From Magnetospirillum sp. (lineage in GTDB: Bacteria; Pseudomonadota; Alphaproteobacteria; Rhodospirillales; Magnetospirillaceae): a stretch of DNA of 64,000 nt. Shown piece by piece: positions 48,175-58,443 of this stretch. Where the stretch lies: NCBI GenBank assembly GCA_024707145.1, contig JANQAI010000007.1, forward strand, positions 31,075-95,074, given 5' to 3'. Position numbers and translations under genes: made by a program. Each line of letters opens with the position of its first letter. The first letter of the stretch is position 1. The notes beneath the pieces were generated by a model. It was not told the origin of the DNA. It worked only from the letters and a program-made list of their open reading frames with translations, and did not search any database.

Positions 48175-49113
48175 ATGAGCAAGTTTCGCCTGCACGACTG
48201 GAACGATGTGCGGTTGCTGATCGCCATCGCCGAGAATGGCAGCTTTGCCGCTGCCGCGACGGCTCTGGGCATTGATCAGACCACCGTCAGCCGGCGCATC
48301 GCCCATATGGAAGCGGCCATTGGGCGGCCGCTGTTTACGCGTCGGCGCTCGGGCGCCGCCCCCACCCAACTCGGACTGGTGCTGCTTGAGCGGGCCCGCG
48401 TGATCGAAGCCGCCACGCAAGAGTTCGAACGGGCGATGAACGGGCTGGAGACGGTGCCGCCGCCCGCTGTCACCATCGCGTCGAGCGACGGTTTGCTGAC
48501 CTACACCATCATCCCGACACTGCTTGGCAATTCGGAAAGTATCGTACCGCTGGACCGCAGCTTGATCCGCGAGCCGTTGCCGGCGTTGGCCTTCACGACG
48601 TCCCTGGCGGAAGGCGACATCGCGATCTTTGCCACGAATCCCGGGGAATTGCCGCAGGTGCGCGGCGCCATGCGGGTGCGGCGCATCGGGACGATGAACT
48701 TCGTGCCGGTCGCCAGTCGAGCCTATCTGGATGCGCACCCCGCCATCACTCACTTCGATGATCTGCGCCACCGTGTGCTCTTGGACGTCAGCATTTATCG
48801 CGCCATTCGCGCCCTTGATGATTGGAATGGGCTGGTCGCCGAAAAGCCCGAGGATGAGGTGATCGTCTCCCCGACAACACCCGCGATGTACAGGCCGCTG
48901 CTCGACGAGAACAGGGGAGTTGGGGTGCTTCCGCCCTATTCGGTGCTGTACGAGCCACGCCTGGTCGCCCTCGACATTCCGACTCCGATCCTCGCCGTCT
49001 CCCTGTGGATCGTCGCGCACGAGGACAAACTGCGCGAGCCGGCAATCCGGACCATGTACGATCTGCTCGCCAGCATGTTTCTGCAGTCCACTTGGTTCCG
49101 GCAGCGCCGATAG
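48175..49113 (+). CDS. LysR-family transcriptional regulator
   Basis: 312 aa. N-terminal winged helix-turn-helix (MSKFRLHDWNDVRLLIAIAE, GSFAAAATALGIDQTTVSRR, MEAAIGRPLFTRRRSGAAPT) and a substrate-binding domain. It starts at ATG 48175. Divergent from the GNAT operon, with a perfect inverted repeat in the gap, so it most likely regulates that operon and itself. Effector unknown. Confidence 0.9.
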   Translation: MSKFRLHDWNDVRLLIAIAENGSFAAAATALGIDQTTVSRRIAHMEAAIGRPLFTRRRSGAAPTQLGLVLLERARVIEAATQEFERAMNGLETVPPPAVTIASSDGLLTYTIIPTLLGNSESIVPLDRSLIREPLPALAFTTSLAEGDIAIFATNPGELPQVRGAMRVRRIGTMNFVPVASRAYLDAHPAITHFDDLRHRVLLDVSIYRAIRALDDWNGLVAEKPEDEVIVSPTTPAMYRPLLDENRGVGVLPPYSVLYEPRLVALDIPTPILAVSLWIVAHEDKLREPAIRTMYDLLASMFLQSTWFRQRR

Positions 49114-49130
49114 AAAACTTCTCCCCAAAG

Positions 49131-49148
49131 TGAATATCCCGGTATTCA
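49131..49148. promoter_or_regulatory. near-perfect palindrome upstream of XRE regulator
   Basis: TGAATATCCCGGTATTCA, with perfect 6-bp outer arms, 57 bases before the XRE start. A candidate autoregulatory operator. Confidence 0.4.
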
Positions 49149-49204
49149 GGCGCGACCGTTGCGATTATCTTCTGCCCGCGTTCCGCGTATAAAAGGATCA
49201 GGGA

Positions 49205-49652
49205 ATGAAGAAGACTGGCCGTGGTCGGCGTGCTCGGATGGAGTCCGGGGCGCCCAATCCAATCGATGTCCATGTCGGCGGCCAAGTCCGCTTGCGGCGA
49301 ACCTTGCTTGGCTTAAGCCAAGAGAATTTGGCCAAGCGCCTGGGCCTTACCTTCCAGCAGGTACAAAAATACGAGCGCGGCACGAACCGGATTGCTGCAA
49401 GCCGGATCTTCGACATGGCGCGCGTGCTGGATGTGTCGGTTTCCTTCTTTTTCGACGACATGCCGGAAGGCTTGATGCATCGGTCACCCGGCTGCGTCGA
49501 CGACTATGATGGTCACGGGGAGGCCACAGAGGTCGATGTCATGGCCAAGCGGGAAACGCTGGAGCCTGGTGCGTGCCTATTATCAAATCACCGATCCCGG
49601 GGTGCGGAAGCGGATCTATGATCTGGCCAAATCATTGGGGAAAGCTGGTTAG
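49205..49652 (+). CDS. XRE-family HTH regulator (frameshifted near the end)
   Basis: The helix-turn-helix covers residues ~25-80 (GGQVRLRRTLLGLSQENLAK, LGLTFQQVQKYERGTNRI, ASRIFDMARVLDVSVSFFFD), typical of alphaproteobacterial XRE regulators. After RETLE the given frame degrades; removing one C at 49565-49566 yields LVRAYYQITDPGVRKRIYDL and AKSLGKAG, ending at 49650-49652 and ~148 aa long, normal for the family. AGGGA precedes the ATG. Its target is unknown; a palindrome lies just upstream. Confidence 0.82.
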
Positions 49653-49712
49653 GGCGGTTAAGGGGCTGCCCCGAAAGAGGTCGCAGAATCATGCCGCCCT
49701 ACAGCGGCATGA

Positions 49713-49760
49713 CATGCCAGCCTGACCCGTAAGATGCGAAACTGGACGCATAAAATCTGA
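49713..49760 (-). repeat. two further copies of the transposon-end-like motif
   Basis: On the minus strand CAGATTTTATGCGTC and TTTCGCATCTTACGGGTCA match the consensus TTTGCAGNTTATGSGTC seen at 21.4 kb, in opposite orientation to the main set there. A hairpin CATGCCGC...GCGGCATG (49690-49711) lies beside them. No transposase is near. Confidence 0.4.
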
Positions 49761-49787
49761 AGACCGGCCGGGGAACGGCCTTCACAT

Positions 49788-50744
49788 TCATGGTCGTTTC
49801 CCTTCCCGTTGGGTCATGAGCGTCCGCACCACCGCCAGCCGCGCCACCGCTTCTTCGGCCAAGTGCTGGGCGCGGCCGAGCATGGCCTCGTCCAGGGGAC
49901 GTTCGGCGACGGCCAGATAGAATTCCGCCACCTCTTCGGCGTTGCGCAACGACAGTTGCAGCGCGCCTGCCGTGGACAGCGCCGCCGGCTCCAGCAGCCC
50001 CGCCCGCCGTGCCGCCTCCACCGACGGCGAGGCCGGGGCGGAAGCCGCATCGACCTGAGGTCCGGCCCGCCGACGGTCCGCCATGGCGACCTGCATCAGC
50101 ACCGCGGCGGCTTCGGCGTCGCCCTCGGCGTGCAGGCGGTGCGAGGCCTCCTCGTCCACCTGGGCGGAGGCGGTTTCCAGGCCGTGGACCAGGGCGGCGA
50201 AATGGGCGGAGTCCCGCGGACGCGGCAGCCCCTCCCGTTCCCCGCCCTGGGCCCCGCGCTGGGCATGGAAGGCGCGGCGGCGCATGCGGCGCAGGGTCTG
50301 CAGGTGGTTCAATTCCTCGCGCGCCAGCGCCTCGGCGCGACGCTGGATGTCGGGGTGCTCGGCCAGGGCCGCCAGGTAGGTGTAGAAGGCGAAGGCGCGC
50401 TCCTCATTGGCCACCGCCAGGCCAAGCGCCCGATAGGGGGTAAGGCTGGCGAGCCCGCCCTCGTCGCCGAACGTCTCGGGAAGCCGCCACGAAATTTCCG
50501 GCTCGGAGGGGACCCGCCCTTCGCGATCCGCCCAACGGCCCAGGCCGTTCTGGTGATCCCGTTCCAGCTCGGCCAGGCGCAGGAACAACTCGGCCAAGTC
50601 GCCTTCGCCCTGGGCGCGCATGGCCTGAGCCAGTTGGCCGTAACGATCGGCCGCCTCGCGTTCCATGGCGATGGCGAGGCCCATCAGTTCATCGATGGAA
50701 CCGATGCGACGCAGCGGATAAAGCGGGTTGATGGGCGGGGGCAC
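49788..50744 (-). CDS. rubrerythrin/ferritin-like diiron protein
   Basis: 318 aa, GTG start at 50744 preceded by GGAGG (11 bases). The four-helix diiron layout is visible: Glu in AMEREAADRY and ExxH in LAELERDHQNG (first pair), then Glu in VANEERAFAFYTYL and ExxH in LAREELNHLQTLR (second pair). The C-terminal ~150 residues are Ala-rich helices of unknown role. There is no rubredoxin domain. It is divergent from nosR, so it may be expressed with denitrification and act in peroxide or iron handling (inference). Confidence 0.75.
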   Translation of the reverse strand: MPPPINPLYPLRRIGSIDELMGLAIAMEREAADRYGQLAQAMRAQGEGDLAELFLRLAELERDHQNGLGRWADREGRVPSEPEISWRLPETFGDEGGLASLTPYRALGLAVANEERAFAFYTYLAALAEHPDIQRRAEALAREELNHLQTLRRMRRRAFHAQRGAQGGEREGLPRPRDSAHFAALVHGLETASAQVDEEASHRLHAEGDAEAAAVLMQVAMADRRRAGPQVDAASAPASPSVEAARRAGLLEPAALSTAGALQLSLRNAEEVAEFYLAVAERPLDEAMLGRAQHLAEEAVARLAVVRTLMTQREGKRP

Positions 50745-50882
50745 GGACGAGCTCACCTCCTGTCTAGAAAAGCGCCCTCTGGGAAAACGCCCGAAACGGG
50801 TGCCCGGGTGCCTCCCCCCTCGGCGGTAATTGAAAGCCAACCCGCCTCCCCCAATCGTTTTGGAGGGAGGAACGACGTCCGA

Positions 50883-53081
50883 ATGCCGCTCATCCGCATG
50901 GTCCTGGGGCTTGCGGTATTGGCCGGAATATTGGCCTTCACCGGTCCCGTGAACGCTCAAACCACCCTGGCCGAATTCCTGCCGGCCCTGAATGCTGGGG
51001 AAATCTTCCCGGGCGCCGACCGGCTGGGGCCACCGGAAGGTTCGCCCGCCTCGGCCCCCGCCTATGCGGGCGACCGCCTGTTGGGCTGGGTGGCGTTGAA
51101 CACCGATTGGGGGGCGGCCACCGGCTATTCCGGCAAGCCCATCCGCGTGGCGGTGGCGGTGGACACCGGCGGCAAGATCGTCGGCGCCAAGCTGCTGAAG
51201 CACAGCGAGCCCATCGTGCTGGTGGGCATCCCCGAACGGCGGATTGTCGAGTTCATCCAGGGTTACGTGGGCTATGACGTGCTGGCCCACCGCACCGACA
51301 GCAAGCCGCCGGTGGACATCATCGCGGGCGCCACCGTGACGGTGGTGGTGATCGGCGATTCCATCACCCGCACCGCCGCCAAGGTGGTGCGGGCCCATCA
51401 GGGCAGCGCTACCCAGGTGCCCCCCGGCCAGGCGCCCCCCGGCGCGGCAGCGCGCGCCCTCGACCTCTCCCAGGCCGGCACCCGCAGTTGGGCCGAGTTG
51501 GTGGGCGACGGCTCGGTACGGCGGCTGCGGCTCAGCGTGGCCGACGTCAATGCCGCCTTCGCCAAGGACGAACGGGCCGCCGCCCGGCCCGAACCGGGCG
51601 AGCCCGACGACACCTTCATCGACCTCTACGCCGCGCCGGTCAGCGTCCCCGTCATCGGCCGCTCGCTGCTGGGAGAGGAGGGCTACGCCCGCCTGCCCAA
51701 GGAGCGGCCGGCCCTGCTGCTGATGGCCGAGGGCCTCTATTCCTTCCGCGGCTCGGGATATGTGCGCGGCGGCCTGTTCGACCGCTTCGAGGTGATCCAG
51801 GGCGAAAGTTCCATCCGCTTCCGCGACCGCGACTACGAGCGTCTGGGCGATGTGGCGGCGGCGGACGCGCCCGCCTTTGCCGAGATCGGCCTTTTCGTCG
51901 TGCCCGAGGGCCAGGCCTTCGATCTGGCCGCGCCGTGGACCCTGCAATTGCTGGTGTCCCGCTCGGTGGGGGCGCTGGAGAAATCGTTCCTGACCTTCCA
52001 GCTGCCCTACGAACTGCCCCAGCGCTACCTGGCCCCGCCACCGCCCCAGGCACTGGCAGCGGCAGCACCGGCGCCCGCGGCGAGCGAAGCCGAAAGCCCC
52101 GGCGAATCCCGCGACCGCCTGTGGCGGCAGATGTGGCAGGCCAAGTTGGCCGCCGTGGGCGTGCTGACAGCGGCGCTGGCGCTGCTGACCGCCGCCTTCT
52201 TCTTCCAGGACTGGCTGGTGCGCCGCCCGCGGGTGCTGAAATGGTTCCGCCTGGGCTTCCTCGCCTTCACCCTGGCGGCGCTGGGCTGGGTGTGGAACGC
52301 CCAGCTGTCGGTGGTCAACGTGCTGGCGCTGTTCAACGCGCTGGCCACCGATTTCAGCTGGGACTACTTCCTGATGGACCCGCTGATCTTCATCCTGTGG
52401 TCGGCCACGGCCGCCGCCCTGGTGTTCTGGGCGCGCGGCGCCTTCTGCGGCTGGCTATGCCCGTTCGGCGCCCTGCAGGAATTCGCCAACTTGGCCGGCA
52501 AACGGCTGAAGCTGCCCCAGGTCACGGTCCCCTGGGGCCTGCACGAGCGGATGTGGCCGCTGAAATACATCCTCTTCCTCGGCCTGTTCGGCGTCAGCTT
52601 CTACTCGCTGGCCACGGCCGAACACCTGGCCGAGGTGGAGCCGTTCAAGACCGCCATCATCCTGAAATTCCTGCGCGACTGGCCCTTTGTCCTGTACGCG
52701 GCGGCGCTGGTGGTCGGCTCGCTGTTCATCGAGCGCTTTTTCTGCCGCTACCTCTGCCCGCTGGGCGCCGGCCTGGCCATTCCCGCCCGCATGCGCACCT
52801 TCGACTGGCTGAAGCGGCACCGGGAATGCGGTTCGCCGTGCCAGCGCTGCGCCAACGAATGCCCGGTCCAGTCCATCCACCCCGACGGCCGCATCAATCC
52901 CAACGAATGCATCTACTGCATGCACTGCCAGGAGCTCTATTGGGACGAGCACCGCTGCCCGCACATGATCCAGGTGCGCCTGAGGCGCGAGCGCCGCGAC
53001 GCCATGTCCCCACCACCCCGGCCGTCCCAGGCGGCCGGCCCGCCCCCAGACCAGGCGGCCCCTCAGCCAGGAGGAACATGA
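50883..53081 (+). CDS. nosR: NosR, FMN-binding electron donor/regulator for N2O reductase
   Basis: 732 aa. A signal/anchor helix ([20 protein letters not shown]) is followed by a periplasmic FMN-binding domain ([20 protein letters not shown] carries the flavinylation Thr region), then five or six membrane helices with two CxxxCP motifs ([23 protein letters not shown]) and a C-terminal pair of 4Fe-4S clusters ([27 protein letters not shown]). A ribosome site GGAGGGAGG precedes ATG 50883. NosR passes electrons from quinol to NosZ. First gene of nosRZDFYLX, all joined by stop/start overlaps. Confidence 0.96.
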   Translation: MPLIRMVLGLAVLAGILAFTGPVNAQTTLAEFLPALNAGEIFPGADRLGPPEGSPASAPAYAGDRLLGWVALNTDWGAATGYSGKPIRVAVAVDTGGKIVGAKLLKHSEPIVLVGIPERRIVEFIQGYVGYDVLAHRTDSKPPVDIIAGATVTVVVIGDSITRTAAKVVRAHQGSATQVPPGQAPPGAAARALDLSQAGTRSWAELVGDGSVRRLRLSVADVNAAFAKDERAAARPEPGEPDDTFIDLYAAPVSVPVIGRSLLGEEGYARLPKERPALLLMAEGLYSFRGSGYVRGGLFDRFEVIQGESSIRFRDRDYERLGDVAAADAPAFAEIGLFVVPEGQAFDLAAPWTLQLLVSRSVGALEKSFLTFQLPYELPQRYLAPPPPQALAAAAPAPAASEAESPGESRDRLWRQMWQAKLAAVGVLTAALALLTAAFFFQDWLVRRPRVLKWFRLGFLAFTLAALGWVWNAQLSVVNVLALFNALATDFSWDYFLMDPLIFILWSATAAALVFWARGAFCGWLCPFGALQEFANLAGKRLKLPQVTVPWGLHERMWPLKYILFLGLFGVSFYSLATAEHLAEVEPFKTAIILKFLRDWPFVLYAAALVVGSLFIERFFCRYLCPLGAGLAIPARMRTFDWLKRHRECGSPCQRCANECPVQSIHPDGRINPNECIYCMHCQELYWDEHRCPHMIQVRLRRERRDAMSPPPRPSQAAGPPPDQAAPQPGGT

Positions 53082-55003
53082 TGTCCGAGCACGACGACAG
53101 TGGCGTGTCGCGCCGCAACCTGTTCAAGTTCGCAGCCGCGGGCGGTGTCGGCGCGGCGCTGGCGGCCGGGGCGGGCCGTATCCTGCCCGGGGCGGCGGAG
53201 GCCCAGCAGCGCCAGCAGCAGGCCCGTCCCGGCCAGCAAAGCGCCGAGGTCCCTCCCGGCCAGCTGGACGAATACTACGTGTTCTCGTCCAGCGGCCAGT
53301 CGGGCGAGGTGCGCATCCTCGGCCTGCCCTCCATGCGCGAGCTGATGCGCATCCCCGTCTTCAACCGCGACAGCGCCACCGGCTGGGGCCAGACCAACGA
53401 ATCGCTCAAGGTGCTGACCTCGGGGCTGATGCCGGAGACCAGAAAGCGCCTGGAAAAGCGCGGCGGCATCTGGATGAACGGCGACCTGCACCATCCCCAT
53501 CCCAGCTTCACCGACGGCACCTACGACGGTCGCTACCTGTTCGCCAACGACAAGGCCAACACCCGCATCTGCCGCATCCGCCTGGACACCATGAAATGCG
53601 ACAGGATCCTGGAGGTGCCCAACGCCCATGACATCCATGGCCTGCGGCTGCAGAAATATCCCCGCACCGGCTATGTCTTCGCCAATGGCGAGCACGAGGC
53701 GCCCCTGCCCAACGACGGCAAGAGCCTGGACGATCCCAAGCAATACCGCGCCCTGTTCAACGCGGTGGACGGCGACACCATGAAGGTGGCGTGGCAGGTG
53801 ATCGTGGACGGCAACCTGGACAACGTGGACGCCGACTACCAGGGCAAATACTGCTTCTCCACCTGTTACAACTCGGAAATGGGCGTGAACACCGCCGAGA
53901 TGACCGCCAACGAGCAGGATTGGGTGGTGGTGTTCAACATCAAGCGCATCGAAGAGGCGGTGAAGGCCGGCAAGGCGCGGATGATGAACGGGGTGCCGGT
54001 GCTGGATGGCCGCCACGGCTCGCCCTACACCCTCTACATCCCCATCTCCAACAGCCCGCACGGCATCAACACCGCGCCGGACGGCATCCACGTCACCGTC
54101 AACGGCAAGCTGTCGCCCACCGTCTCGGTGATGGACGTGCGCAAGCTGGACGACGCCTTCGCGGGCAAGATCAAGCCCCGCGACGTCATCGTCGCCGAGC
54201 CGCAACTGGGCCTGGGACCGCTGCACACCGCCTATGACGGGCGCGGCAACGCCTACACCACGCTGTTCCTGGACAGCCAGGTGTGCAAGTGGAACATCGA
54301 CAAGGCCATCCGCGCCTACAAGGGCGAGCAGGTGGACCCCATCGTCCAGAAGCTGGACGTGCACTACCAGCCCGGCCACAACCACTCCTCCATGGGCCAG
54401 ACCAAGGAAGCAGACGGCAAGTGGCTGATTTCACTAAACAAGTTCTCCAAGGACCGCTATCTCAACGTCGGCCCGCTCAAGCCCGAGAACGACCAGCTGA
54501 TCGACATCTCGGGCGACGTCATGCGCATCGTCCACGACAGCCCCACCTATGCCGAGCCGCACGACGCCACCATCGTCCACCATTCCAAGATCCGGCCGCG
54601 CCATGTGTGGGACCGCAACGACCCCATGTGGGAGGACGCCCGCCAATGGGCCCAGAAGGACGGAGTGAAGCTGGAGGAAGGCGCCACGGTGATCCGCGAG
54701 CCCGGCAAGGCGCGGGTCTACATGTATACGGTGGCGCCGGCCTTCAGCCTGGAGAAATTCACCGTCGGCCAGGGCGACGAGGTGACCATCTTCATTACCA
54801 ATATGGATGACGTGGAGGATTTGACCCACGGCTTCACCCTGTCCAATTACGGGGTGCAGTTCGAGATCGCTCCCCAGGCCACGGCGTCGGTGACCTTCAT
54901 CGCCGACCAGCCCGGCGTGCACTGGTTCTACTGCGTGTGGTTCTGCCACGCCCTGCACATGGAAATGCGCGGGCGCATGCTGGTGGAGCCACGGCCGGCA
55001 TGA
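53081..55003 (+). CDS. nosZ: nitrous-oxide reductase NosZ (clade I, Tat-exported)
   Basis: 640-aa periplasmic copper enzyme reducing N2O to N2. Tat signal [20 protein letters not shown] marks clade I. The beta-propeller holds the CuZ histidines ([40 protein letters not shown]). The C-terminal cupredoxin has the CuA motif [12 protein letters not shown] near residues 617-629. ATG 53081 is 6 bases after GGAGG; ATG 53078 is also possible. The nosR stop overlaps it. Confidence 0.97.
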   Translation: MSEHDDSGVSRRNLFKFAAAGGVGAALAAGAGRILPGAAEAQQRQQQARPGQQSAEVPPGQLDEYYVFSSSGQSGEVRILGLPSMRELMRIPVFNRDSATGWGQTNESLKVLTSGLMPETRKRLEKRGGIWMNGDLHHPHPSFTDGTYDGRYLFANDKANTRICRIRLDTMKCDRILEVPNAHDIHGLRLQKYPRTGYVFANGEHEAPLPNDGKSLDDPKQYRALFNAVDGDTMKVAWQVIVDGNLDNVDADYQGKYCFSTCYNSEMGVNTAEMTANEQDWVVVFNIKRIEEAVKAGKARMMNGVPVLDGRHGSPYTLYIPISNSPHGINTAPDGIHVTVNGKLSPTVSVMDVRKLDDAFAGKIKPRDVIVAEPQLGLGPLHTAYDGRGNAYTTLFLDSQVCKWNIDKAIRAYKGEQVDPIVQKLDVHYQPGHNHSSMGQTKEADGKWLISLNKFSKDRYLNVGPLKPENDQLIDISGDVMRIVHDSPTYAEPHDATIVHHSKIRPRHVWDRNDPMWEDARQWAQKDGVKLEEGATVIREPGKARVYMYTVAPAFSLEKFTVGQGDEVTIFITNMDDVEDLTHGFTLSNYGVQFEIAPQATASVTFIADQPGVHWFYCVWFCHALHMEMRGRMLVEPRPA

Positions 55004-56223
55004 TGATGCGGCTGGCCTTGCTGGCGGCGGCCCTGCCTCTGGCGGCGGCGGCCGCCACCATCGACGTGCCGCCCGGCGAACTGGGACCGGTGGTGGCTGC
55101 CGCCGCCCCGGGCGACGTGCTGCGGCTTGCCGCCGGGCGTCATGCCGGCCCGGTGGTCATCGACAAACCCCTGACGCTGGAGGGGGGCGAGGGCGCGGTG
55201 GTGGACGGCGGCGGCCGCGGCCGGGTCATCCAGGTGAGCGCCGCCGACGTCACCATTCGGGGACTGGACGTCACCGGTTCGGGCCTCGACCTGGAGACCA
55301 TGGATGCGGGAATCTTCCTCGACAAGGCGGCGGTACGGGCGGTGGTGACGGGCAACCGCGTGCTCGACAACCTGGTGGGCGTCTACGTCTGGGGCGCCGC
55401 CGACGCGCGGGTCGAGGGCAATATCATCGTCGGCCGCCAGGACCTGCGGGTGAACGAGCGGGGCAACGGCATCAGCCTGTGGAACTCGCCCGGCGCCCAG
55501 ATCGTCGACAACACCATCAGCCACGGCCGCGACGGCATCTTCGTCGCCACCAGCAAACATAACCGCTTCGTCGGCAACCGCTTCGAGCACGTGCGCTTCG
55601 CCGTGCACTACATGTACTGCAACGACAGCGAGGTGTCGGGCAACCTGTCCCAGGGCAACTACGTCGGCTATGCCCTGATGTATTCCTCGGGCCTGACAGT
55701 GGCGGACAACGTCTCGCGCGGGGATCACGACCACGGCGTCCTGTTGAACTACACCAACGCCTCCCGGGTGACCGGCAACCGGGTGGAGGGCGGCGAGAAG
55801 TGCGTGTTCGTCTACAACGCCAACAAGAACCGCATCGCCGACAACCTGTTCGAGGACTGCGGCATCGGCATCCACTTCACCGCCGGTTCGGAACGCAACG
55901 TCATGACCGGCAACGCCTTCATCGGCAACCAGATACAGGTCAAGTACGTGGGCACCCGCGACGTGGTGTGGGCGGAAGGCCGCCGTGGCAATTACTGGAG
56001 CGACAACCCCGCCTTCGACCTGGACGGCGACGGCATCGCCGACACCGCCTACCGCCCCAACGACCTGGTGGACCGGGTGGTGTGGGCGGTGCCCTTGGCC
56101 AAGCTGCTGCTCAACAGCCCGGCGGTGCAGGTGGTGCGGTGGTCGCAGGCGCAGTTTCCTGCCATCACGCCCGGCGGCGTGGTGGATCCGGCGCCGCTCA
56201 TGCGGCCGGTGGCGGCACCATGA
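55000..56223 (+). CDS. nosD: NosD, copper-site maturation protein
   Basis: 407 aa. Signal peptide ([20 protein letters not shown]) and a right-handed beta-helix of CASH/NosD repeats ([57 protein letters not shown]). With the NosFY ABC transporter it helps build the CuZ cluster. The start overlaps the nosZ stop (ATGA); three consecutive ATG codons make the exact start uncertain. Confidence 0.95.
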   Translation: MMMRLALLAAALPLAAAAATIDVPPGELGPVVAAAAPGDVLRLAAGRHAGPVVIDKPLTLEGGEGAVVDGGGRGRVIQVSAADVTIRGLDVTGSGLDLETMDAGIFLDKAAVRAVVTGNRVLDNLVGVYVWGAADARVEGNIIVGRQDLRVNERGNGISLWNSPGAQIVDNTISHGRDGIFVATSKHNRFVGNRFEHVRFAVHYMYCNDSEVSGNLSQGNYVGYALMYSSGLTVADNVSRGDHDHGVLLNYTNASRVTGNRVEGGEKCVFVYNANKNRIADNLFEDCGIGIHFTAGSERNVMTGNAFIGNQIQVKYVGTRDVVWAEGRRGNYWSDNPAFDLDGDGIADTAYRPNDLVDRVVWAVPLAKLLLNSPAVQVVRWSQAQFPAITPGGVVDPAPLMRPVAAP

Positions 56224-57089
56224 GCGCGGTGGCGGCCGAGCTGGCCGGCGTTGACAAGGCCTACGGTGCCCGCACCGTGGTCCGCGACGTCTCGTTTGCG
56301 CTGGCCGGCGGCGAACGGGTGGCCCTGCTGGGTCATAACGGCGCCGGCAAAACCACCCTGATGAAGATGATGCTGGGGCTGACCCCGGTCTCGGCCGGCA
56401 ATATCCGCGTGCTCGGCCACGACCCCGCCGCCGCGCCGGCCGGGGTGCGCCGCGCGCTGGGCTTCCTGCCCGAGAACGTGGCCTTCGATCCCGCCGTCAG
56501 CGGCCGCGACATGCTGGCCTTCTTCGCCACGCTGAAGCACCGGCCCATGCGCGAGGTGGGCAAGCTGCTGGAGCGGGTGGGCCTGGCCGAGGCGGCCGGC
56601 CGGCGGGTCGGCACCTATTCCAAGGGCATGCGCCAACGCCTGGGGCTGGCCCAGGCGCTGCTGGGCAGCCCGTGCCTGCTGCTGCTGGACGAGCCCACCA
56701 GCGGCCTCGACCCGGAATTGCGGGCCGCGTTCTACGCCATCCTGGCCGAGCGCGCCGCCCAGGGAGTGGCAGTAATGCTGTCCTCGCACCTGCTGACCGA
56801 ACTGGAGGGGCCGGCCGACCGCATCCTGATCATGGATCGTGGCCGGCTGGCGGCAGCCGGCACCCTGGAGGAACTGCGCGCCCAGGCCGGCTTGCCGCTG
56901 CGGCTGCGCGCCACCCTGGCCGATGGCGGCGTGGTGGAACAATCCTGCGCCGCCGCCGACAAGATCGCGCGGCTGCGCGCCCTGGCCGCCCGGCCCGACC
57001 TGGCCGACTTGTCCATCGAGGCGCCCGGCCTGGCCGACATCTATGCCCATTTCACCGGAGGCCATTTCACCGGAGGACAGGCCGCATGA
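56220..57089 (+). CDS. nosF: NosF, ABC transporter ATP-binding protein
   Basis: 289 aa. Walker A GHNGAGKTTLMKM, signature YSKGMRQRLGLAQALLG, Walker B LLLLDEPTSGLDPE and switch His (MLSSHLLTELE) are present. It pairs with NosY to supply sulphur or energy for NosD-dependent CuZ assembly. The C-terminal end has a short duplication (HFTGG repeated) that also doubles the ribosome site of nosY. Starts at the nosD stop (ATGA). Confidence 0.95.
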   Translation: MSAVAAELAGVDKAYGARTVVRDVSFALAGGERVALLGHNGAGKTTLMKMMLGLTPVSAGNIRVLGHDPAAAPAGVRRALGFLPENVAFDPAVSGRDMLAFFATLKHRPMREVGKLLERVGLAEAAGRRVGTYSKGMRQRLGLAQALLGSPCLLLLDEPTSGLDPELRAAFYAILAERAAQGVAVMLSSHLLTELEGPADRILIMDRGRLAAAGTLEELRAQAGLPLRLRATLADGGVVEQSCAAADKIARLRALAARPDLADLSIEAPGLADIYAHFTGGHFTGGQAA

Positions 57090-57916
57090 CCGCCCTGCTC
57101 GCCATCGCGCTCAAGGAAATCCGCGCCGGGGTCCGCAACCGCTGGGTCATCGCCGCCACGCTGGTGCTGGCGGCACTGGCGGTGGGGCTGGCCTTCCTCG
57201 GCAGCGCGCCGACCGGGTCGGTGGGGGCGTCGCGGCTGGCGGTCACCGTGGTCAGCCTGGCCAGCCTGACCATCTTCCTGCTGCCGCTGATCGCCCTGTT
57301 GCTGTCCTTCGACCGGCTGGTGGGCGAGATGGAAGCGGGCACCATGCTGCTGCTGCTGTCCTATCCGGTCAGCCGCGGCCAAGTGGTGTGGGGCAAGTTC
57401 CTGGGCCTGTTCGTGCTGCTGGCGGTGTCCACCGCGGTGGGCTACGGCGCGGCGGGCCTCGGCATCGTGCTGGCCGGCGGGCAGGCCGGCTTCGGTGATT
57501 GGGCGGCGTTCCTGGCGCTCATCGCCACCTCCATCCTGCTGGGCGCCAGCTTCCTCGCCCTTGGCCTGCTGGCCAGCGCCTTGGTGCGCGAACGCGCCAC
57601 CGCCGCCGGGGTGGCGGTGGGGCTGTGGCTGGTGTTCGTGCTGCTGTTCGACCTGGCGCTGCTGGGCTTCCTGGCCGCCACCGAAGGCCGCGGCATCCCG
57701 CCCGAGCTGTTCCGCTGGGTGCTGCTGCTGAACCCGGCCGACGCCTTCCGCCTGCTTAATCTGACCGGCTTCGCCGACATCCGCCAGTTCGCCGGCATGG
57801 CCGGGCTGTCGGAACAGGCGGCGCTGCCGATACCCGTGCTGGCGGCCGCCCTGGCCGCCTGGGTGCTGGCGCCGCTGATCGCCGCCCATGCCCTGTTCGC
57901 CCGGAGGACGCTATGA
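57086..57916 (+). CDS. nosY: NosY, ABC transporter permease
   Basis: 276 aa with about six membrane helices (LVLAALAVGLAFLGSAP, LTIFLLPLIALLLSFDRLVG, GVAVGLWLVFVLLFDLALLG). The motif EMEAGTMLLLLSYPVSRGQV is typical of NosY/ABC-2 permeases. Starts in the nosF stop overlap with two CGGAGG-like sites. Membrane partner of NosF. Confidence 0.94.
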   Translation: MTALLAIALKEIRAGVRNRWVIAATLVLAALAVGLAFLGSAPTGSVGASRLAVTVVSLASLTIFLLPLIALLLSFDRLVGEMEAGTMLLLLSYPVSRGQVVWGKFLGLFVLLAVSTAVGYGAAGLGIVLAGGQAGFGDWAAFLALIATSILLGASFLALGLLASALVRERATAAGVAVGLWLVFVLLFDLALLGFLAATEGRGIPPELFRWVLLLNPADAFRLLNLTGFADIRQFAGMAGLSEQAALPIPVLAAALAAWVLAPLIAAHALFARRTL

Positions 57917-58443
57917 CCAGAGCCTTTGGCCTCGGCCTCGCCCTGCTGCTGCTCCTCGCCGCCTGCGGCAAGGAGCAGTCGGCTGCGCCGCCGCCGGCCC
58001 CCATGACCACCGAAGCGATGGGGCGCTATTGCGGCATGGCCCTCGCCGACCATCCCGGCCCCAAGGGACAGGTGCAGGTGAAGAGCAGCAAGGAGGTGTT
58101 CTGGTTCTCCTCGGCCCGCGACACCTTGGCCTTCACCCTACTGCCCGAGGAACCCAAGGACATCGCCGCCATCTACGTCACCGCCATGGACAAGGCCGCC
58201 ACCTGGGAGAAGCCGGGACCGGAAAGCTGGATCGACGCCCGCGCGGCGACCTACGTGGTGGGCAGCGACGCCACCGGCGGCATGGGCCAGCGCGAGATGG
58301 TCCCGTTCAGCACGCCCCAGGCGGCCGAGGCGTTCCGCATCGAACACGGCGGCCAGGTCTACGCCTTCGACAAGATTCCCCACGAGCAGGTGCTGGGCGA
58401 GGACACGCCCGCCGGCCAAGGCCATGGAGCCAGCCACCAATGA
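57913..58443 (+). CDS. nosL: NosL, copper chaperone lipoprotein
   Basis: 176 aa. Lipoprotein signal ending LLLLLAAC, and the conserved RYCGM motif whose Cys and Met bind Cu(I). C-terminal region with YVVGSDATGGMGQREMVPF and FDKIPHEQVLGE matches NosL. It delivers copper to NosZ. Starts at the nosY stop (ATGA). Confidence 0.94.
   Translation: MTRAFGLGLALLLLLAACGKEQSAAPPPAPMTTEAMGRYCGMALADHPGPKGQVQVKSSKEVFWFSSARDTLAFTLLPEEPKDIAAIYVTAMDKAATWEKPGPESWIDARAATYVVGSDATGGMGQREMVPFSTPQAAEAFRIEHGGQVYAFDKIPHEQVLGEDTPAGQGHGASHQ

Noticed and set aside
50821..50882. FNR/NNR box upstream of nosR
   Set aside because: The best match (TTGAAAGCCAA) lacks the second half TCAA at proper spacing.
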